A stretch of DNA of 64,000 bases from Flavobacteria bacterium GWA2_35_26. GTDB taxonomy: Bacteria > Bacteroidota > Bacteroidia > Flavobacteriales > Flavobacteriaceae. Numbering within the stretch: the first letter of the stretch is position 1; every line of letters starts with the position of its first letter. Under the pieces are notes generated by a model, which was not told the DNA's origin, did no database searches, and saw nothing but the letters and a program-made list of their open reading frames with translations. Of the stretch, positions 37,917 to 46,617 are shown in pieces. Where the stretch lies: NCBI GenBank assembly GCA_001800905.1, contig MGWH01000002.1, positions 124,001-188,000 of the forward strand. The letters run 5' to 3'. Made by a program: the position numbers and the translations under genes.

Positions 37917-37924
37917 TACCTTTG
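37917..37924 (+). promoter_or_regulatory. Putative -7 box of the DEAD-box helicase gene
   Basis: TACCTTTG lies 16 nt before the ATG at 37941. A clear -33 box is not visible. Confidence 0.4.
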
Positions 37925-37940
37925 CACAAAATAGCATTTT

Positions 37941-39287
37941 ATGAGCACTTTTGAGCAATTCAATCTTCCTAAATCCGTACAAAAAGCCATTGACGAATTG
38001 GGCTTTACTACACCGACTCCAATCCAGGAAAAATCGTTTTCTGTGATCATGTCAGGTCGTGATATGATGGGAATTGCACAAACTGGAACAGGTAAAACCT
38101 TTGCTTATTTATTGCCGTTATTAAAACTATACAAGTTTACCAATACCAACACACCTAAAATTGTGATTCTGGTACCTACTAGAGAATTAGTGGTTCAAGT
38201 AGTTGAAGAAGTGGAGAAACTGACCAAATACATGTCGGTTAGCACGCTCGGAATTTACGGAGGGGTGAACATCAATACGCAGAAAAAAGCCGTTTACGAA
38301 GGAGTTGATATTTTAGTCGGAACTCCTGGAAGAACAATGGACTTAGCCTTAGATGCTGTAGTTCGTTTTGACGAAACTCAAAAATTAGTCATTGATGAAT
38401 TTGACGAAATGCTGAATTTAGGGTTCCGAACCCAATTGACGGCTCTGTTGGCGATGATGAAAACCAAACGCCAAAACATACTGTTCTCAGCTACGATGAC
38501 CGAAGAGGTTGATGCGGTTTTGAATGACTTTTTTGATTATCCAGAAGAAGTAACACTATCTGCTTCGGGTACACCTTTAGAAAAAATAAAACAAATCACT
38601 TACCAAGTTCCAAATTTCAATACCAAAGTCAATTTATTGAAACATTTATTGTCTTCTGACGAAAGCATGAGTCGAGTTTTGGTTTTTGTAAACAATAAAA
38701 AAATATCCGATTTACTATTTGAAAGCATCGAAGAAGAATTTGGAGGACAGTTTGGCGTAATTCACTCCAACAAGTCTCAAAATTACCGTTTAAGCACGAT
38801 GGCAGAGTTTCAAGAAGGCAATTTGCGTGGTTTAATTACGACAGATATTATGGCGAGAGGTTTGGATATTTCCAATATTACCCACGTCATCAACTTTGAA
38901 ATGCCTGAGCTTCCTGAATTATATATGCACCGAATTGGTCGAACCGGTCGTGCTGATGCTGAAGGAACTTCCATTAGCTTTGTTACCCCTCGTGAAGAAG
39001 AATCTTTTGTAGAGGTAGAGGTTTTAATGAACAAAGAACTTGAAATCACTCCATTCCCTGAAGAAGTTGAAATTTCCATCAAGTTGATTGGTCCGGAAAA
39101 AGACCGCCAACCTGTGAAATTTTTGATGAAAAAAGTGAAATTAGATGGTGATGGTGCTTACCACGAAAAAGCCAAAAAGAACACCAAAGTCAACTTGGGT
39201 GGTCCATCAAAAACAAAGAAAAAAACACACGGATCTGTCAACCGAAACATGCTTAAAACTAGAGCTCAGAAAAAGAAGAAAAAGTAA
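37941..39287 (+). CDS. DEAD/DEAH-box RNA helicase
   Basis: 448 residues with all core motifs: Q motif TPTPIQ, motif I AQTGTGKT at 46-53, PTREL at 79-83, TPGR at 128-131, SAT in FSATMTEEV, and HRIGRTGR. Motif II reads DEFD (152-155) rather than DEAD. A lysine-rich tail (KKTHGSVNRNMLKTRAQKKKKK) probably binds RNA. Such helicases help ribosome assembly and RNA turnover, especially in the cold. The precise paralogue cannot be fixed. It meets the lactonase gene tail to tail with only 6 nt between. Confidence 0.93.
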   Translation: MSTFEQFNLPKSVQKAIDELGFTTPTPIQEKSFSVIMSGRDMMGIAQTGTGKTFAYLLPLLKLYKFTNTNTPKIVILVPTRELVVQVVEEVEKLTKYMSVSTLGIYGGVNINTQKKAVYEGVDILVGTPGRTMDLALDAVVRFDETQKLVIDEFDEMLNLGFRTQLTALLAMMKTKRQNILFSATMTEEVDAVLNDFFDYPEEVTLSASGTPLEKIKQITYQVPNFNTKVNLLKHLLSSDESMSRVLVFVNNKKISDLLFESIEEEFGGQFGVIHSNKSQNYRLSTMAEFQEGNLRGLITTDIMARGLDISNITHVINFEMPELPELYMHRIGRTGRADAEGTSISFVTPREEESFVEVEVLMNKELEITPFPEEVEISIKLIGPEKDRQPVKFLMKKVKLDGDGAYHEKAKKNTKVNLGGPSKTKKKTHGSVNRNMLKTRAQKKKKK

Positions 39288-39293
39288 TTACAA

Positions 39294-40403
39294 TTACTTC
39301 TGATTTCCAAAAACTAAACATACCGGAGAACACAATTCAAGTCGCTTACCCGTATCGGAAATTGCTCCTGAAGCTAAATCCCTTTTAAAAATAACAATAT
39401 CATTTGAATATTGATGGGCAACTAAAAGAAACTTACCAGTTGGATCAATGACAAAATTCCGAGGTCCTTTCCCTAAAGAAGAAACAACTGATATCGGCTG
39501 TAACTGACCATTTTTGAATATTTTGAAAATAGAAATCGTATTTGCTTCACCTCTATTCGAAGCATAGATAAACTTACCCTCAGGTGAAATATGAATATCG
39601 GCTCCCGTAAAATTGCCTTTAAAGTCTTTCGATAAAATTGTAGTTTCTTGAATTTTATTCAATTTGCCATTGGCATAATCAAATACTGATATAGCAACAT
39701 TTAATTCTTGCAACACATACACCTTTTTTCCGTCTTTGCTGAAAGTCAAATGACGTGGTCCACTACCCGATTGAACTGCAACTGAACTTTTCCATTGCAA
39801 GACTTCATTAGCCGCATCAGGATGGTATTCGTAGATATCAATGGAGTCGGTACCTAAATCAGTACTCAAAACGTATTTTTTATCCGGCGAAAAATACACC
39901 ATATGAACATGAGCACTCTCTTGGCGGGGATGAATCCCTTTACCTTTGTGTTGTACAAGTTGTTTTGCCTCGGTCAAACTACCATCCGGTTTTTTTCTAA
40001 AAACAGCAATATTACCCCCCGAATAATTAGCCACAATCACATTCAGATCATCATTGATAAGATAACACGGATCAGCGCCCTGCGACTTTTGCTGATTCAA
40101 ATTCGTTAATATTCCACTAGCTTTATCAAACTCAAATGAACTCACCGCACTTTCGACACCATTCTCATTCACCGAGTAGATAATTTTTTGGTCGTTAGAA
40201 AGACTCAAATAACTTGGATTGATAACTTTTTCAGTTGCATTTTTGAATACAAAATCACCAGTATTGGTATCAAAATCATATATATAAATACCTTTACTGT
40301 CACAACTAGAAGTGTACGTACCAATTAACAATGGGAATGTATTGGTTTGGGCTTGAGCCAAAGAGATAAAAGCCAAGAATAGAAGTATAATACTGTTTTT
40401 CAT
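39294..40403 (-). CDS. Exported lactonase-family beta-propeller protein
   Basis: 369 residues with a signal peptide (MKNSIILLFLAFISLAQA), then a seven-bladed propeller of the 6-phosphogluconolactonase (YbhE/Lactonase) family. Repeats resemble PSYLSLSNDQKIIYSVNE, GPRHLTFSKDGKKVYVLQE and DIHISPEGKFIYASNRGE. Because it is exported, a role in central sugar metabolism is unlikely; it may act on lactones or merely bind ligands in the periplasm. The active-site residues of cytosolic Pgl are not easy to assign here. Confidence 0.82.
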   Translation of the reverse strand: MKNSIILLFLAFISLAQAQTNTFPLLIGTYTSSCDSKGIYIYDFDTNTGDFVFKNATEKVINPSYLSLSNDQKIIYSVNENGVESAVSSFEFDKASGILTNLNQQKSQGADPCYLINDDLNVIVANYSGGNIAVFRKKPDGSLTEAKQLVQHKGKGIHPRQESAHVHMVYFSPDKKYVLSTDLGTDSIDIYEYHPDAANEVLQWKSSVAVQSGSGPRHLTFSKDGKKVYVLQELNVAISVFDYANGKLNKIQETTILSKDFKGNFTGADIHISPEGKFIYASNRGEANTISIFKIFKNGQLQPISVVSSLGKGPRNFVIDPTGKFLLVAHQYSNDIVIFKRDLASGAISDTGKRLELCSPVCLVFGNQK

Positions 40404-40828
40404 TTTGAATACAATTGAAGGGCTAAAATAAACAATAATGATTAGCGCTACATTGTAAATAGATATATTTAATTCCAGATTACAATAATTAAATCAATAA
40501 AATCCTTCACGGTACTATTTCAAAACAATTAAAACTACTTTCAAATGTAAATCCGATCAATTCAATTACAACCGTTTTTAACGAAGTGCAATGCAAAAAG
40601 AAGCTTAGCCGAATATGGAAATGGTTTCTTATATTTGTACCGTAATTAAGGATCATAGAAAGATTATTAATTGATTTGTAACCAAATACTAAAAAAAAAT
40701 ATTTAAGTTTTTCAATCGTACAAAAATTGAAATTTAATCTAAATAATTACTTTCAATAAAACATTTTAAAATACTGGTTTATAATACAATAAATATCCTA
40801 TTTTATCCAATAAAAAGTCAAATAAAAC
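40404..40828. other. 425-bp non-coding spacer with a putative plus-strand promoter and long leader
   Basis: Very AT-rich, with no ORF I can support. A perfect TATATTTG at 40630-40637 would start a transcript near 40644, giving a leader of about 185 nt before the dihydroorotase-like gene. In that leader TTTCAAT (40710-40716) and ATTGAAA (40726-40732) can form a small hairpin. I see no tRNA and no riboswitch that I recognise. Confidence 0.5.
40630..40637 (+). promoter_or_regulatory. Putative -7 box upstream of the dihydroorotase-like gene
   Basis: Exact TATATTTG; no good -33 element at the usual spacing. It lies 191 nt before the ATG. Confidence 0.4.
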
Positions 40829-42085
40829 ATGAAAACAATCATCCGAAATGCAACAATTATCGACTCCAAAAGTCCGTTTCATAATAAGACTGTAGATATC
40901 TTAATTGCCGATGGTTGTATCTTAAAAATAGAGAATAAAATAGCCAACCCTGATAATTGTCAAGAAATTCAATTAGACAATCTACATGTTTCGCCAGGTT
41001 GGTTTGATAGTAGTGTTTCACTTGGCGAACCAGGATTTGAAGACCGTGAAACAATCAAAAATGGATTGCTAGTCGCCGCAAAAAGTGGTTTCACCGGAAT
41101 AGCTTTACAACCTAATTCTTTCCCAATAATCGACAATCAATCGCAAGTACATTTTGTAAAAAGCAAAGCGCAAGCAGCAGCAACCGAACTCTTCCCTATT
41201 GGCGCATTAACCAAAGGAAGTGAAGGAAAAGATATGGCCGAATTATTCGATATGAAAAACGCTGGAGCTATAGCCTTTGGTGATTACAATCGAAATATGG
41301 AAAATGCCAATTTGTTAAAAATAGCCTTGCAATACACACAAGATTTTGATGGCTTAGTAATCGCTTTCTCCCAAGACGAAAAAATTAAAGGGAATGGAGT
41401 CGCAAATGAAGGTGTTGTTTCAACACGATTAGGCCTAAAAGGAATCCCCAATTTAGCAGAAGAATTACAAGTGGCTAGGAACTTATTTCTCCTTGAATAT
41501 ACCGGAGGAAAACTACATATTCCAACTATATCCACCGCGAAATCAGCAGCTTTAATTCAAGAAGCTAAAGCTAAAGGTTTAAATGTAAGTTGCAGTGTTT
41601 CAATTCACAACATTGTTTTAACTGATGTAAAACTAGAAGAGTTTGATACCCGCTACAAAGTAAGCCCGCCATTACGAACCGAAGCTGATCGACTCGCTTT
41701 GATCGAAGGCGTTAAGAACGGTACTATCGATATGATTACTTCAGATCACAATCCCATTGACATTGAGCACAAGAAAATGGATTTTGACACAGCCAAAAAT
41801 GGAACAATTGGTTTAGAGAGTGCTTTTGGAGCGTTACTGACTGTATTGCCTGTTGCAACTGTAATTGATAAATTAACTTCAGCAAGAATACTCTTTGGTT
41901 TGGAAATTCCATCCATAGCTGAAGGAACTAAAGCCAACTTAACCCTATTCAATCCTGAAGGGAAAAGCACTTTTACAGCCAAAGACATTCTTTCAAAATC
42001 TAAAAATTCAGCCTTCATTGGAACTGAAACTAAAGGGAAAGTATACGGAATTTTGAATCAAAACCAATTGATTCTAAACCAATAA
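40829..42085 (+). CDS. Dihydroorotase-like protein, metal site lost
   Basis: 418 residues, clearly homologous to class I dihydroorotases along its length (SPGWFDSSVSLGEPG, FEDRETIKNG, NGVANEGVVSTRLGLKG, TSDHNPI). The metal ligands are changed: the HxH histidines are Ser62 and Ser64, the later histidines are Phe180 (AFSQDE, normally VHxEDE) and Thr233 (IPTIST, normally IAHVST), and the substrate-binding Arg of LREPG is Gly66. Asp152 and Asp306 remain. I infer it does not hydrolyse dihydroorotate. Inactive homologues (PyrC') are known as structural partners of aspartate transcarbamoylase in pseudomonads. It starts a co-directional group with the next two genes. Confidence 0.88.
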   Translation: MKTIIRNATIIDSKSPFHNKTVDILIADGCILKIENKIANPDNCQEIQLDNLHVSPGWFDSSVSLGEPGFEDRETIKNGLLVAAKSGFTGIALQPNSFPIIDNQSQVHFVKSKAQAAATELFPIGALTKGSEGKDMAELFDMKNAGAIAFGDYNRNMENANLLKIALQYTQDFDGLVIAFSQDEKIKGNGVANEGVVSTRLGLKGIPNLAEELQVARNLFLLEYTGGKLHIPTISTAKSAALIQEAKAKGLNVSCSVSIHNIVLTDVKLEEFDTRYKVSPPLRTEADRLALIEGVKNGTIDMITSDHNPIDIEHKKMDFDTAKNGTIGLESAFGALLTVLPVATVIDKLTSARILFGLEIPSIAEGTKANLTLFNPEGKSTFTAKDILSKSKNSAFIGTETKGKVYGILNQNQLILNQ

Positions 42086-42088
42086 AAC

Positions 42089-42418
42089 ATGAATAAAGAA
42101 ACGATTGAAGCAGGCAAATCAACTGCCATCACCAGTTATATTTTAGGAATTGGCGTTTTTATTGCCATGTCCATGAATGCCGAAAATAAGAATCCTTTTG
42201 CTACTTTTCATATCCGTCAAGGATTAGGATTGACTTTGACATTTATTTCTTTAGGCTTAATCATTAGCAATTTTGATAGTTTATTGATTTCATTTCCTAT
42301 GTGGATTTTCATCTCTATTTTGTGGAGTTATGGAATTTTTACTGCAATTAAAGGCGAAACCAAACCTATGCCGCTTTTAGGAACTTATTTCCAGAAATGG
42401 TTATCCAACATATCATAA
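42089..42418 (+). CDS. Small membrane protein, DUF4870/Tic20-like
   Basis: 109 residues with three hydrophobic helices (about 14-32, 46-68 and 71-88). The segment NPFATFHIRQGLGLTLTF resembles the HxRQ motif of DUF4870-type proteins. Function unknown. It lies 3 nt after the dihydroorotase-like gene and 4 nt before the esterase, so the three are almost certainly one transcript. Confidence 0.7.
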   Translation: MNKETIEAGKSTAITSYILGIGVFIAMSMNAENKNPFATFHIRQGLGLTLTFISLGLIISNFDSLLISFPMWIFISILWSYGIFTAIKGETKPMPLLGTYFQKWLSNIS

Positions 42419-42422
42419 CATC

Positions 42423-43073
42423 ATGAATTTATCTTTAGAATACCTTATCAAGGAACCTAAAATAAAAAAAGATTCTAATCCCCTTCTGCTTTTATTACAC
42501 GGATACGGCAGCAATGAAGCCGATTTATTTTCTTTTGCCTCTGAACTTCCTGAAGACTATTACATCATTTCAGCGCGAGCACCTTATGATTTACAATACG
42601 GAAGTCATGCTTGGTACGCCATCAATTTTGATGCTGATGAAAATAAATTTTCTGACCATGAACAAGCTAAGATTTCCAGAGATTTGATTGGTACTTTTTT
42701 AGACGAATTGCTAGTTAATTATCCTATTAACAAAGACAATATCACTTTAATTGGTTTCAGCCAAGGAGCTATATTAAGTTATGGCGTGGCGCTTTCGCAT
42801 CCCGACAGAGTAAAAAATGTTATCGGTTTGAGTGGCTATGTAAGCGAACCTATTTTAAGTGAAGGTTTTGAAAAAAATGACTTCTCAAAACTAGGTATTT
42901 TTGCCTCTCATGGAACTGTAGACCAGGTTATTCCCGTGGAATGGGCCAGAAAATCGGATGCTTTTTTAACGCAATTGGGCATTGCTCATACTTACAAAGA
43001 ATACCCAATTGGACATGGAGTTTCGCCTCAAGTATTTTTTGACTTTAAGAATTGGCTACAAGAACATTCGTAA
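42423..43073 (+). CDS. Alpha/beta hydrolase, phospholipase/carboxylesterase type
   Basis: 216 residues of the YpfH/carboxylesterase family. The oxyanion-hole HGYGS is at 26-30, nucleophile Ser113 in GFSQG, Asp167 in SHGTVDQVIP and His198 in PIGHGVSP; these form a complete triad. No signal peptide, so it is cytosolic. Acts on small esters; physiological substrate unknown. Third gene of the unit. Confidence 0.9.
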   Translation: MNLSLEYLIKEPKIKKDSNPLLLLLHGYGSNEADLFSFASELPEDYYIISARAPYDLQYGSHAWYAINFDADENKFSDHEQAKISRDLIGTFLDELLVNYPINKDNITLIGFSQGAILSYGVALSHPDRVKNVIGLSGYVSEPILSEGFEKNDFSKLGIFASHGTVDQVIPVEWARKSDAFLTQLGIAHTYKEYPIGHGVSPQVFFDFKNWLQEHS

Positions 43074-43078
43074 ACACT

Positions 43079-43579
43079 CTATTTTTGGTACAATAGCGAT
43101 TGATTGACTTCAAAAGTGATGGTTTCATCCTCATTTACGAAATATTTTAAGAGTACTTCGCCCCAAATTTCGCCATCACTAAAATCAGCGATGATCCAGC
43201 GATGATTCAATATTTTCACTTTGTTGATAATGAATTTATTCGCCCCAATTCGATCTTGGCCGGTATACGGATTCCCTTTTGGATTGGAATTGAAATCCAA
43301 TAATTTTTCAGTCACCACCGGAATTAACTTTTCGTATTGAATCATCTTTTGTGAATCCTCATTCTCAAAATAGTTTTGTGCATTTTCATTTTTAGCCAAT
43401 GAAAAATAATTGGCATCTGCCAATTGATTTGAAACTAAAGCCAAACTATCACGCAATTTGGTAATTTTTCGCTCAGAACGCTTTTGTTCAAATTGTAATT
43501 CGCTATTCAAAAAAACATAGGTAAACAAAGTAGTCAATGCAAAAAGTATCGTCAAATAAAGCAGTAAGGAACGTTTCAT
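43079..43579 (-). CDS. Hypothetical membrane-anchored protein with coiled coil
   Basis: 166 residues. An N-terminal membrane anchor (residues 5-24, LLLYLTILFALTTLFTYVFL) is followed by a predicted coiled coil (about 28-55, ELQFEQKRSERKITKLRDSL). A compact globular domain follows (NPYTGQDRIGANKFIINKVKILNHRWIIADFSDGEIWGEVLLKY). I do not recognise a named family. It lies 8 nt after the MBL-fold gene on the same strand, so the two are probably co-transcribed. Convergent with the esterase. Confidence 0.75.
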   Translation of the reverse strand: MKRSLLLYLTILFALTTLFTYVFLNSELQFEQKRSERKITKLRDSLALVSNQLADANYFSLAKNENAQNYFENEDSQKMIQYEKLIPVVTEKLLDFNSNPKGNPYTGQDRIGANKFIINKVKILNHRWIIADFSDGEIWGEVLLKYFVNEDETITFEVNQSLLYQK

Positions 43580-43587
43580 AGTAAATA

Positions 43588-44352
43588 TTAAATAGTGATT
43601 TCTAAATTATCATAAGCGATAAAGACATTTTCAGGAAGTCTTTTTTGTACTTCCTCATGAAAACCTAAATGATGACTTATGTGAGTTAAATAAGCTTTTT
43701 CTGGTTGTACCAAAGTTATAAAATCTAAGGCTTCTTGCAAATTGAAATGGGTGGCGTGTGGCTCTTCTCGTAAAGCATTTACGACCAAAACTTTAAGTCC
43801 TTTTAGTTTTTGAATTTCCGATTCTTCAATCGTTTTTACATCCGTTAAATAAGCAAAATCGTCTATACGATAGCCGAAAACCTGCAAATCACCATGCATG
43901 ACATTAATAGGAACAGCTATTTTATTTCCAACTGAAAACGGAGAATTATTTTGTACTTCAATGGTTTTTACAGATGGTGCGCCAGGATATCTATTGACCA
44001 TTTCAAAAACATATTCAAAGCGTCTTTTTAAATTGTCAATTACACGTTGGTGCGCGTAAATTGGCATTGGTCCTTGGCGAAAGTTAAACGGGCGAATATC
44101 ATCTATTCCCGCTGTATGATCCGCATGTTCGTGAGTAAATAAAATTCCGTCAAGTTGTTGACAATTTGAAATCAACATTTGTTGTCTAAAATCTGGACCG
44201 CAGTCAAAAACAAACGAATGGTTTTCCCAAGATATTAAAGCCGAAACCCGCAAGCGTTTGTCTTTTGGATCGGCACTTTTGCACACAGGATGATCGCTCC
44301 CAATAATTGGAATACCTTGTGAAGTTCCAGTACCTAAAAAATATACTTTCAA
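43588..44352 (-). CDS. MBL-fold metallohydrolase (PhnP-like)
   Basis: 254 residues. The opening FLGTGTSQGIPIIGSDHPVC and the metal motif HEHADH at 74-79 (in LFTHEHADHTAGIDDIR) place it in the PhnP/YycJ-like branch of the metallo-beta-lactamase superfamily. Further histidines (NVMHGDLQ, ITLVQPEKAYLTHISHHLG) complete the two-metal site. Members cleave phosphodiesters such as cyclic ribose phosphates or lipoate/octanoyl esters; the exact substrate is open. Confidence 0.9.
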   Translation of the reverse strand: MKVYFLGTGTSQGIPIIGSDHPVCKSADPKDKRLRVSALISWENHSFVFDCGPDFRQQMLISNCQQLDGILFTHEHADHTAGIDDIRPFNFRQGPMPIYAHQRVIDNLKRRFEYVFEMVNRYPGAPSVKTIEVQNNSPFSVGNKIAVPINVMHGDLQVFGYRIDDFAYLTDVKTIEESEIQKLKGLKVLVVNALREEPHATHFNLQEALDFITLVQPEKAYLTHISHHLGFHEEVQKRLPENVFIAYDNLEITI

Positions 44353-44523
44353 AAGCGAAGTTTGTTTTTGGTTTGATTAATTAATAGTACCCATTTTAAG
44401 GTATCAATAACAAAAAAAAGGGTATTCAAAAATAGTAATTCTACATTTGAAAGCGCTAAAAATACGATTCAAATAATAATCGCATGAAGTTGTTATTTTT
44501 TTACAAAAATATGGTTAAATTTC

Positions 44524-44553
44524 TTTCGACAAACCCCTTATTTGTTAACTTTG
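44524..44553 (+). promoter_or_regulatory. Putative promoter of the 473-residue conserved protein
   Basis: TTTC (44524-44527), 18 nt, TAACTTTG (44546-44553). Confidence 0.5.
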
Positions 44554-44620
44554 TAACATTAAAGCCCTTTTAATACAAAAAATGCATACCAAAAAGATAA
44601 AACTCAAAGGAGATAAAGTA

Positions 44621-46042
44621 ATGGAGCAGATTCCTTCTATCAAGGATAAAGCGCTCCGTATCAACCTCAACGAAAATATTTACGGAACTTTTGCTGAAAT
44701 TGGCGCCGGACAAGAAACAGTTCGACACTTTTTTAGAGCGGGTGGTTCATCGGGAACTATTGCGAAAGCAATGTCTGCTTACGACAAAGATTTTAGTGAT
44801 GCCGTTTATGGAATCGAAGAAGATGGCCGTTATGTTACTGAAAGCCGATTAAAAAAGATGCTGTCGCACGAAGTAAGCTTGATTGAAAAGCGTTTGAGTC
44901 GTGACAAACATCCGAATAAGATGTTTTTTAGTTATGCAAATACAGTGGCTACTATCGACTTTGCGAAGCAATTCAAAGGACACGGATGGGTTGGAATTAG
45001 TTTCCAAATTGAACCAGACGAGGCTTACAACGAAATCATACTTCACATTCGTTTCAAAGAAACCGATTCGAGATTGCAACAAGAAACCCTTGGTATATTA
45101 GGGGTAAACTTGATTTATGGTGCGTATTACAAATACAACGATCCAAAAAAATTGTTACGCTATTTGTACGACCATTTAGACAAAGACCAACTAGAAATTG
45201 ATACGATTAACTTCTCTGGACCTCGTTTTGCCGATGTAGACAATCGTTTGATGAGTTTGCAATTGGTTAAAAATGGAATGACAGATGCCGTAATGTTCAA
45301 TCCAGAAGGAAAAAACATCTTACCAGCGGCAATTTTATACAAGAAAAACTTATTAGCCTTTAGAGGAAGTTTCCGACCTGTAACCAAAGTAAATATGGAC
45401 ATGTACGAGAAATCGTTGAAAATGTTCCTCAATGAAAATAAAGTTGAAAAAGAAAACACACTCGTAGTATTTGAAATCACCTTATCTAACCTACGTTCAG
45501 ATGGTGAAATCGACGAAAGAGATTTTATGGACCGTGCTGAATTACTATGTTCATTAGGCCAAACCGTAATGATTTCGAATTTCCAAGAATACTATAAAGT
45601 AGTAGAATATTTTGCTAATTATACCAAGGCCCGAATGGGATTGGCTATGGGAGTTAACAACTTAGTCGATATCTTTGACGAGAAATACTACCGCCATTTA
45701 AGCGGTGGAATTTTGGAAGCCTTTGGTAAGTTATTCTATCGCGACATGAAAGTATTCTTATACCCAATGATAGGAGAGAATGGCGAAATCATAACTTCTG
45801 AAAACTTAAAAGTACATCCACGAATGAAAGAATTATACAAATTCTTTAAATTCAATGGAAAAGTTATTGATATCGAAGATTATAATCCTGAAATATTAGA
45901 AGTATTCTCACGTGAAGTTCTAAAAATGATTAGTCAAGGTAAAGAAGGTTGGGAACCTATGCTTCCTTCTGGTGTGGCTGAAATTATTAAAGAACATCAT
46001 TTATTTGGCTATGAGCCTAGTAAATTCTTGAAAGAGGTATAA
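44621..46042 (+). CDS. Conserved uncharacterised cytosolic protein (473 residues)
   Basis: No signal peptide, no membrane helices and no motif I can tie to an enzyme class. The most conserved-looking parts are YGTFAEIGAGQETVRHFFRAGG (21-42), SGTIAKAMSAYDKDFSDAVYG (44-64), the basic-acidic segment that follows, and NFSGPRFADVDNRLMSLQLVKNGMTDAVMF in the middle. I recall related proteins in several phyla (planctomycetes, cyanobacteria) without an assigned role; the label 'TonB-dependent receptor' sometimes attached to it cannot be right for a soluble protein. I prefer the ATG at 44621, preceded by an unusually good AGGAG 8 nt upstream; an ATG at 44582 adds 13 basic residues. Single-gene unit with its own promoter and terminator. 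Confidence 0.8.
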   Translation: MEQIPSIKDKALRINLNENIYGTFAEIGAGQETVRHFFRAGGSSGTIAKAMSAYDKDFSDAVYGIEEDGRYVTESRLKKMLSHEVSLIEKRLSRDKHPNKMFFSYANTVATIDFAKQFKGHGWVGISFQIEPDEAYNEIILHIRFKETDSRLQQETLGILGVNLIYGAYYKYNDPKKLLRYLYDHLDKDQLEIDTINFSGPRFADVDNRLMSLQLVKNGMTDAVMFNPEGKNILPAAILYKKNLLAFRGSFRPVTKVNMDMYEKSLKMFLNENKVEKENTLVVFEITLSNLRSDGEIDERDFMDRAELLCSLGQTVMISNFQEYYKVVEYFANYTKARMGLAMGVNNLVDIFDEKYYRHLSGGILEAFGKLFYRDMKVFLYPMIGENGEIITSENLKVHPRMKELYKFFKFNGKVIDIEDYNPEILEVFSREVLKMISQGKEGWEPMLPSGVAEIIKEHHLFGYEPSKFLKEV

Positions 46043-46060
46043 GTAACCAAAAAATAGATA

Positions 46061-46094
46061 AAAAAAATCCCCAATTAGTAATTGGGGATTTTTT
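46061..46094. terminator. Bidirectional terminator between the conserved protein and bcp
   Basis: Perfect 10-bp stem (atccccaatt / aattggggat) with an AGT loop, A-run before and T-run after. Confidence 0.88.
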
Positions 46095-46107
46095 ATTTTA
46101 AATAGAT

Positions 46108-46560
46108 TTATTTCAAAATCTGGTCGGCATGTGCTTTGGTTTTCACTTCAGAAATCACGTCTGAAATAATTCCGTTTTCATCAATCACAAAAGTCGTTCT
46201 ATGAATTCCATCGTATTCTTTTCCCATAAACTTCTTTGGTCCCCAAACTCCAAAGGCTTGAATTACTGATTTATCTTCGTCAGCCAATAATGGAAAAGGG
46301 AAGTCGAATTTTTCTTTGAATTTAGCTTGCGCTTTTTGAGGATCGGCACTAACTCCTAAAAGCGCATAATTATTAGCTTGAAAACGCTCAAAATTATCTC
46401 TCAAGTCACATGCTTCTGCGGTACAGCCTGGCGTATTTGCCTTTGGATAAAAGAAAACAACTAATTTCTTTCCTTTATAGTCATTCAATTGGTGTGATTT
46501 TCCGTCTTGATCTAATCCAGAAAACTGAGGAGCTTTATCCCCTATTTTTAATGTTGTCAT
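46108..46560 (-). CDS. bcp: Thioredoxin-dependent thiol peroxidase (Bcp/PrxQ)
   Basis: 150 residues of the PrxQ branch of peroxiredoxins, which reduce peroxides using thioredoxin. Peroxidatic Cys46 is in NTPGCTAEAC and resolving Cys51 is five residues later, the atypical 2-Cys spacing of PrxQ. The rest (FFYPKANTPG, GVSADPQKAQAKFKEKFDFPFPLLAD) is typical. Divergent from nth with 57 nt between starts. Confidence 0.95.
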   Translation of the reverse strand: MTTLKIGDKAPQFSGLDQDGKSHQLNDYKGKKLVVFFYPKANTPGCTAEACDLRDNFERFQANNYALLGVSADPQKAQAKFKEKFDFPFPLLADEDKSVIQAFGVWGPKKFMGKEYDGIHRTTFVIDENGIISDVISEVKTKAHADQILK

Positions 46561-46617
46561 ATATTTAGTATTGAATTATTGGAATTGTATTATTTTTACT
46601 GGAATAAAAGTACAAAA

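Noticed and set aside
39282-39299. Small hairpin between the DEAD-box helicase and lactonase genes
   Set aside because: Only 7 bp, AT-rich and overlapping both stop codons, with no clear T-run; too weak to call a terminator.
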